NCBI GenBank assembly: GCA_964497615.1
Contig: CAZCEC010000104.1
Location: 1 to 17,205 of the forward strand
From: CAZCEC01 sp964497615
GTDB taxonomy: Bacteria > Chloroflexota > Anaerolineae > Anaerolineales > UBA6663
DNA length: 17,205 bases
Reading direction: 5' to 3'
A model generated the notes under the pieces. It was not told where the DNA came from, made no database searches, and saw only the letters and a program-made list of their open reading frames with translations. A program made the translations under genes and the position numbers. Below are positions 13,777 to 17,205 of the stretch, piece by piece; position 1 is the stretch's first letter; every line of letters begins with the position of its first letter.

Positions 13777-16700
13777 GTGCTGGAAGTCCGCCTGCTGGGC
13801 CAATTTGACATCCGGCGCGACGGACAGGTCGTCCATCTCCCCCTGCGCCCCGCCCAGTCCCTTTTCGCCTACCTGCTCCTCTTTCCTGGCATCCCCCATC
13901 GCCGCGACAAACTCGCCGGCCTCCTCTGGCCCGACCTTCCCGAGAGCAGTGCCCGCGGCAACCTGCGCCACACCCTCTGGCGCCTGCGCAAGGCCCTTGG
14001 CCCCAGCGCCCCCACCGGCCGCGACTATGTCTTGGCCGACGAATACTCCCTCACCCTCGACCCGCAAGCCGACCTGTGGGTCGACACCCGCGTGCTCGAA
14101 CTGCTCCCCCTTGGCCCGCCCTCCCTCGCCGCCCTCACCCACTCCGTGGAAGTCTATCGCGGTGAACTCCTGCCCGGCTGCGACGAGGATTGGGTCACCT
14201 TTGAGCGCGAACGCCTCCAGGCCGTGTTCGAGACCAGGATGGCTCACCTGCTCGATGCGCTCGTACAGACCCAACGGTGGGACGATGTCCTCGCCTGGGG
14301 CGAGCGCTGGATCGCCCTCGGCCACATACCCGAAGCCGCCTACCGCGCCCTCATCCTCGCCCATGCCGCCCGCGGCGACATGGCCGGCGCCGCCGCCGCC
14401 TACCAGCGCTGCCTCAAGGCCCTCCGCGAACACCTCGGCGTCGACCCCTCCCCCGCCACCCGCGCCGCCTACGACAGCGCCCTCCGGCCCAGCCTGCCGC
14501 CCTCCCGCGCCTGGCCGCCACCGCCCGCGCCGCGCCACAATTTGCCGGCGCCCCTCGCTTCCTTCATCGGCCGCGAGCGCGAACTGGATGAGCTTCACCA
14601 GCTTGTCATCGGTCAGGGCTGTCGTTTGGTCACCGTCACTGGCCCGGCCGGCTGCGGCAAGACGCGGCTGGCGGTCGAAGCCGCCCGGCGCCTCCTGCCG
14701 CGCTTTGCCGGCGGTGTCTGCCTGGTCGAACTCGCGCCGGTCGGCCGGGCCGAGGCGGTGCCCGCCGCGCTGTGCGCTGCGCTTGGGTTGCAGCCCGCGC
14801 CCGGCTTCCCGCTCTCCGAAATCTTGGCGGCTGCCCTTCGCGATCGGGAACTGCTGCTCTTGTTGGACAACTGCGAGCATGTGCTCGATGAGGTTGCGCC
14901 CCTCGTCCTGCATCTGCTTGCGCAGTGTGCGGCGCTCAGGGCGCTCATCACCTCGCGGGAAACACTCGGCACACCCGGCGAGCAGGCCTACCCCCTGGCG
15001 GGTCTGAGCTTGCCCGAACCAGGCGGTGGCGTGGAGCAACTGCTGGCCTCCGAGTCGGGTCGCCTCCTCGCGGCGCGCGCCACCGCGGCTCGGCCCGCCT
15101 TCGCCATTGACCATGACAACGCCGGCGACCTGATCTTTCTCTGCCGCAGCCTCGACGGTCTCCCCTTGGCGCTCGAATTAGCCGCGGCGCGCCTCGCCAG
15201 CCTCAGCCCCTCCGAAGTAGCCGCCCAACTTGGCCGGCGCTTTCGGCTTCTGGCCGGCAGTCGCGTTCCGGTGGCCCGCCATCGTAGCCTTGAGGCCGCC
15301 ATCTCGTGGAGCTTTCAACTCCTCTCGCCGGCCGAGCAGCAGGTCTTCAGTGGCCTCTCCGTCTTTCGCGGCGGCTGGACCTTGGAGGCCGCCCAAGCCG
15401 TGTGCGCTGGCGGCGCCGCGGCGTCGGGTGACGTTCTGAGTCTGCTGAACCGTCTGGTGCAGAAGTCGCTGGTCGTGGCCGAGCCGGCCTCCGGCGGCGG
15501 CCGCCGCTATCGTCTGCTCGAAACAATGCGCGAGTTTGGGTACAAGGAACTGACTGAGGCCAGCCAGGCTGACGCCGCCATTGACAGGCACGTGGACTAC
15601 TTCCTCCGCCTGGCGCAAACGGCCCAAGCCGGCATGGATACGCTTGACGAGCCCGCCTGGGCCAAGCGCCTCGCGGTGGACGAAGACAACCTGTTTGTCG
15701 CCATGCAGTATGCCCTGGAGCGCGAAGCCTTCGCCGTCGTACTCGAGATCGGCAGCGCCCTGCGGGGCTACCTGATGGATACGGCTCGGCGCTGGTCGGA
15801 GTATGTGGCGGTCATGGCCCGCGCATTGGAGCGCGACCCCGATCATTCATCGCCGGCCCGCATCAGGGTCTTGTGCCTGGTCTCCTATTTCTACAGCTTG
15901 AGCAACCAGTTGAGCCAGGCGTTGGCGGCCGCTGAGCAGGCCATCGCGCTGGCGCAAGCCAGCGGCGACTCGGCGGGGCTGGGACACGCGCTCTGGGTCA
16001 AAGGCGCCCCGCTGACTGGCGAGGCGGAACGCGCCTGCTATGTGGCCGCGGTTCAGTTGGCCCGCCAAACCCGCGACATCGAAGCGGCGGCCGCCTTTCG
16101 TGTTTTGGCGCCGCTCGAACCGCCCGCGGTGGCGCAGGCGCTCCTCCTCGAGTACCACCAACTCGCGCTGAGCCTCGGCTCGCTGGGCGGCCTGGCGAGA
16201 GCAGCCGCGGGCCTTGGCGAATTGGCATTTTCACTGGGCAACCTGGCCGAGGCCGAGCGGCAATGGCAGGCGAGCCTCCACCTCTACCAGCAGGTCAACA
16301 ATGTATGGATGCCGCTTGATCGCCTGCAGGATTTGGCCAGGACAGCCTGGATGATCGGCAACTACGCCCGCGCTGCCTCGCTGCTCGACCAGAGTTTCGA
16401 GTGTATGCGTTCGGCGGGCTGGCTGCCGGGTCTCACCAAAGGATATCGAAGCCGGGGTTGCCTGGCCTGGTGGCAGGGCGATTTTGTGAACGCTGAAGCG
16501 TGCTACCGGGAAAGCGCCGCCAACGGTCAGCGCTGGAGTTCGCTCTTCCTGCAAGCCATCACCGGCGTCTGGTGGACCAAGCTCATCCGAGACCGGGGTG
16601 ACCTCGACCAGGCAGAGGCGCAGGGTGAACAAGCCCTCAACGTCTTGACGGAGCGCGCCGCCCCAATCGGCTATACCTGCTGGTGCCGGTCGGTTGTGGC

Positions 16701-17070
16701 CAGCATCGCGCACCGTCAGGGCGATCCCGCTCGCGCCGTCAGCCTCTATCGCGAGGCTCTCCACGCCATGCCGCCCGACCGTAACCTCCTCGATCTGCGC
16801 GACGTGTTGGAGGGCCATGCCCTCGCCCTGGCGGCGGCCGGCGAGTTGCCCCTGGCCGCGCGTCTGCTCGGCTTTACGGCCGCGCGCCTCGCGGACTTCG
16901 GCGTCGTGCGGCCCGTACCCGAGCAGCGCTTCTACGATCAGGAACTGGCCCGCCTCCATGCCAGCCTGCCCGCCCCCCTCCTGGCCCAAGCCTGGGATGC
17001 CGGCTCGGCGCTAAGTTTCGAACAGGCCGTCACCACCGCCTTGGGTAACACCGCGCCACCCGCCCCGTGA
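13777..17070 (+). CDS. AfsR/SARP-like transcriptional regulator (BTAD, NTPase, TPR)
   Basis: This 1097-aa protein starts MLEVRLLGQFDIRRDGQVVH. An OmpR-like winged-helix DNA-binding domain (about 1-90; RGNLRHTLWRLRKALG) is followed by a bacterial transcriptional activation domain (BTAD, about 92-240; AALREHLGVDP-like ending seen as ALREHLGVDPSPATRAAY). A linker leads to SFIGRERELDEL and a STAND/NB-ARC-type NTPase with Walker A GPAGCGKT (289-296) and Walker B LLLLLDNCE (359-367). LDGLPLALELAAARL is the GLPLA motif of this class. The C-terminal half (about 560-1090) is alpha-helical with TPR-like repeats. Such proteins sense a ligand or partner through the repeats and activate transcription in an ATP-dependent way. 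The target genes are unknown. The gene is preceded by its own promoter, with possible autoregulatory repeats. Confidence 0.92.
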   Translation: MLEVRLLGQFDIRRDGQVVHLPLRPAQSLFAYLLLFPGIPHRRDKLAGLLWPDLPESSARGNLRHTLWRLRKALGPSAPTGRDYVLADEYSLTLDPQADLWVDTRVLELLPLGPPSLAALTHSVEVYRGELLPGCDEDWVTFERERLQAVFETRMAHLLDALVQTQRWDDVLAWGERWIALGHIPEAAYRALILAHAARGDMAGAAAAYQRCLKALREHLGVDPSPATRAAYDSALRPSLPPSRAWPPPPAPRHNLPAPLASFIGRERELDELHQLVIGQGCRLVTVTGPAGCGKTRLAVEAARRLLPRFAGGVCLVELAPVGRAEAVPAALCAALGLQPAPGFPLSEILAAALRDRELLLLLDNCEHVLDEVAPLVLHLLAQCAALRALITSRETLGTPGEQAYPLAGLSLPEPGGGVEQLLASESGRLLAARATAARPAFAIDHDNAGDLIFLCRSLDGLPLALELAAARLASLSPSEVAAQLGRRFRLLAGSRVPVARHRSLEAAISWSFQLLSPAEQQVFSGLSVFRGGWTLEAAQAVCAGGAAASGDVLSLLNRLVQKSLVVAEPASGGGRRYRLLETMREFGYKELTEASQADAAIDRHVDYFLRLAQTAQAGMDTLDEPAWAKRLAVDEDNLFVAMQYALEREAFAVVLEIGSALRGYLMDTARRWSEYVAVMARALERDPDHSSPARIRVLCLVSYFYSLSNQLSQALAAAEQAIALAQASGDSAGLGHALWVKGAPLTGEAERACYVAAVQLARQTRDIEAAAAFRVLAPLEPPAVAQALLLEYHQLALSLGSLGGLARAAAGLGELAFSLGNLAEAERQWQASLHLYQQVNNVWMPLDRLQDLARTAWMIGNYARAASLLDQSFECMRSAGWLPGLTKGYRSRGCLAWWQGDFVNAEACYRESAANGQRWSSLFLQAITGVWWTKLIRDRGDLDQAEAQGEQALNVLTERAAPIGYTCWCRSVVASIAHRQGDPARAVSLYREALHAMPPDRNLLDLRDVLEGHALALAAAGELPLAARLLGFTAARLADFGVVRPVPEQRFYDQELARLHASLPAPLLAQAWDAGSALSFEQAVTTALGNTAPPAP

Positions 17071-17205
17071 CATGGCCCTCCGGCCTCAACCATCACCCCA
17101 GCCCTGATCCCTCCCGCCACCCGCGCCTCTGCGTCCACCACCCCCGCGACCGCGCCCAGCCCCCCGCCACCCCTCATCTCCCCCTCGCCTCCCGCCCCTC
17201 CCGCC
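17071..17205. other. C-rich intergenic tail without a recognisable gene
   Basis: After the regulator stop, the + strand is very C-rich and low in complexity. I see no credible gene, hairpin with T-run or promoter in these 135 bases. Confidence 0.5.

Noticed and set aside
13762..15114. 450-codon minus-strand open frame opposite the regulator
   Set aside because: It is Gly/Glu-rich shadow coding with no recognisable domain, opposite a protein with a clear DNA-binding, BTAD and NTPase layout.

Overview
The window comes from a GC-rich bacterial genome and looks like metagenome-assembled sequence: a run of ten Ns joins two contigs at 7965-7974. No rRNA, tRNA or marker gene fixes the taxon. Three things together make a Chloroflexota (Anaerolineae-like) bacterium my best guess: a very large regulator built from BTAD, NTPase and TPR parts, a membrane-anchored SH3 protein with Pro/Thr-rich linkers, and PhyH-type oxygenases beside a glycosidase. 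This is inference, not proof.

Layout. From 1 to 11879 every gene is on the minus strand. Read in transcription order from the right they are: comM/YifB AAA ATPase (11879-10308), secreted and membrane-anchored lipase-like hydrolase (10097-8199), start of a small membrane protein (8195 into the gap), FAD-dependent oxidoreductase lacking its N-terminus (gap to 6772), class I methyltransferase (6743-5922), glutathione-independent formaldehyde dehydrogenase (5764-4571), SH3-domain protein (4302-3466), two different PhyH-type Fe(II)/2-oxoglutarate dioxygenases (3310-2504 and 2232-1330), and a clan GH-A glycosidase cut by the window edge (1270-1). A conserved-looking hypothetical gene (11948-13119) diverges from comM and carries a probable one-base frameshift. 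A 74-aa membrane protein (13431-13207) converges on it, with a GC-rich hairpin between the two. The right end holds a 1097-aa AfsR/SARP-like regulator (13777-17070).

How the genes may work together. The lipase, membrane protein, FAD oxidoreductase and methyltransferase are tightly spaced and are probably one transcription unit. Formaldehyde dehydrogenase has its own strong sigma70-type promoter with an adjacent palindrome. The two dioxygenases, the glycosidase and the formaldehyde dehydrogenase could form an oxidative demethylation and glycan-breakdown module in which released formaldehyde is detoxified. That is a hypothesis from gene content only.

The most notable non-coding signals are: back-to-back promoters whose -10 boxes lie 7-8 nt from the start codons of comM and its divergent neighbour, implying leaderless mRNAs; three tandem copies of a roughly 72-bp repeat with inverted ends; purine-rich repeats placed just after stop codons; a hairpin cluster downstream of formaldehyde dehydrogenase; and a 16-bp tandem repeat running into the ribosome binding site of the small membrane gene.
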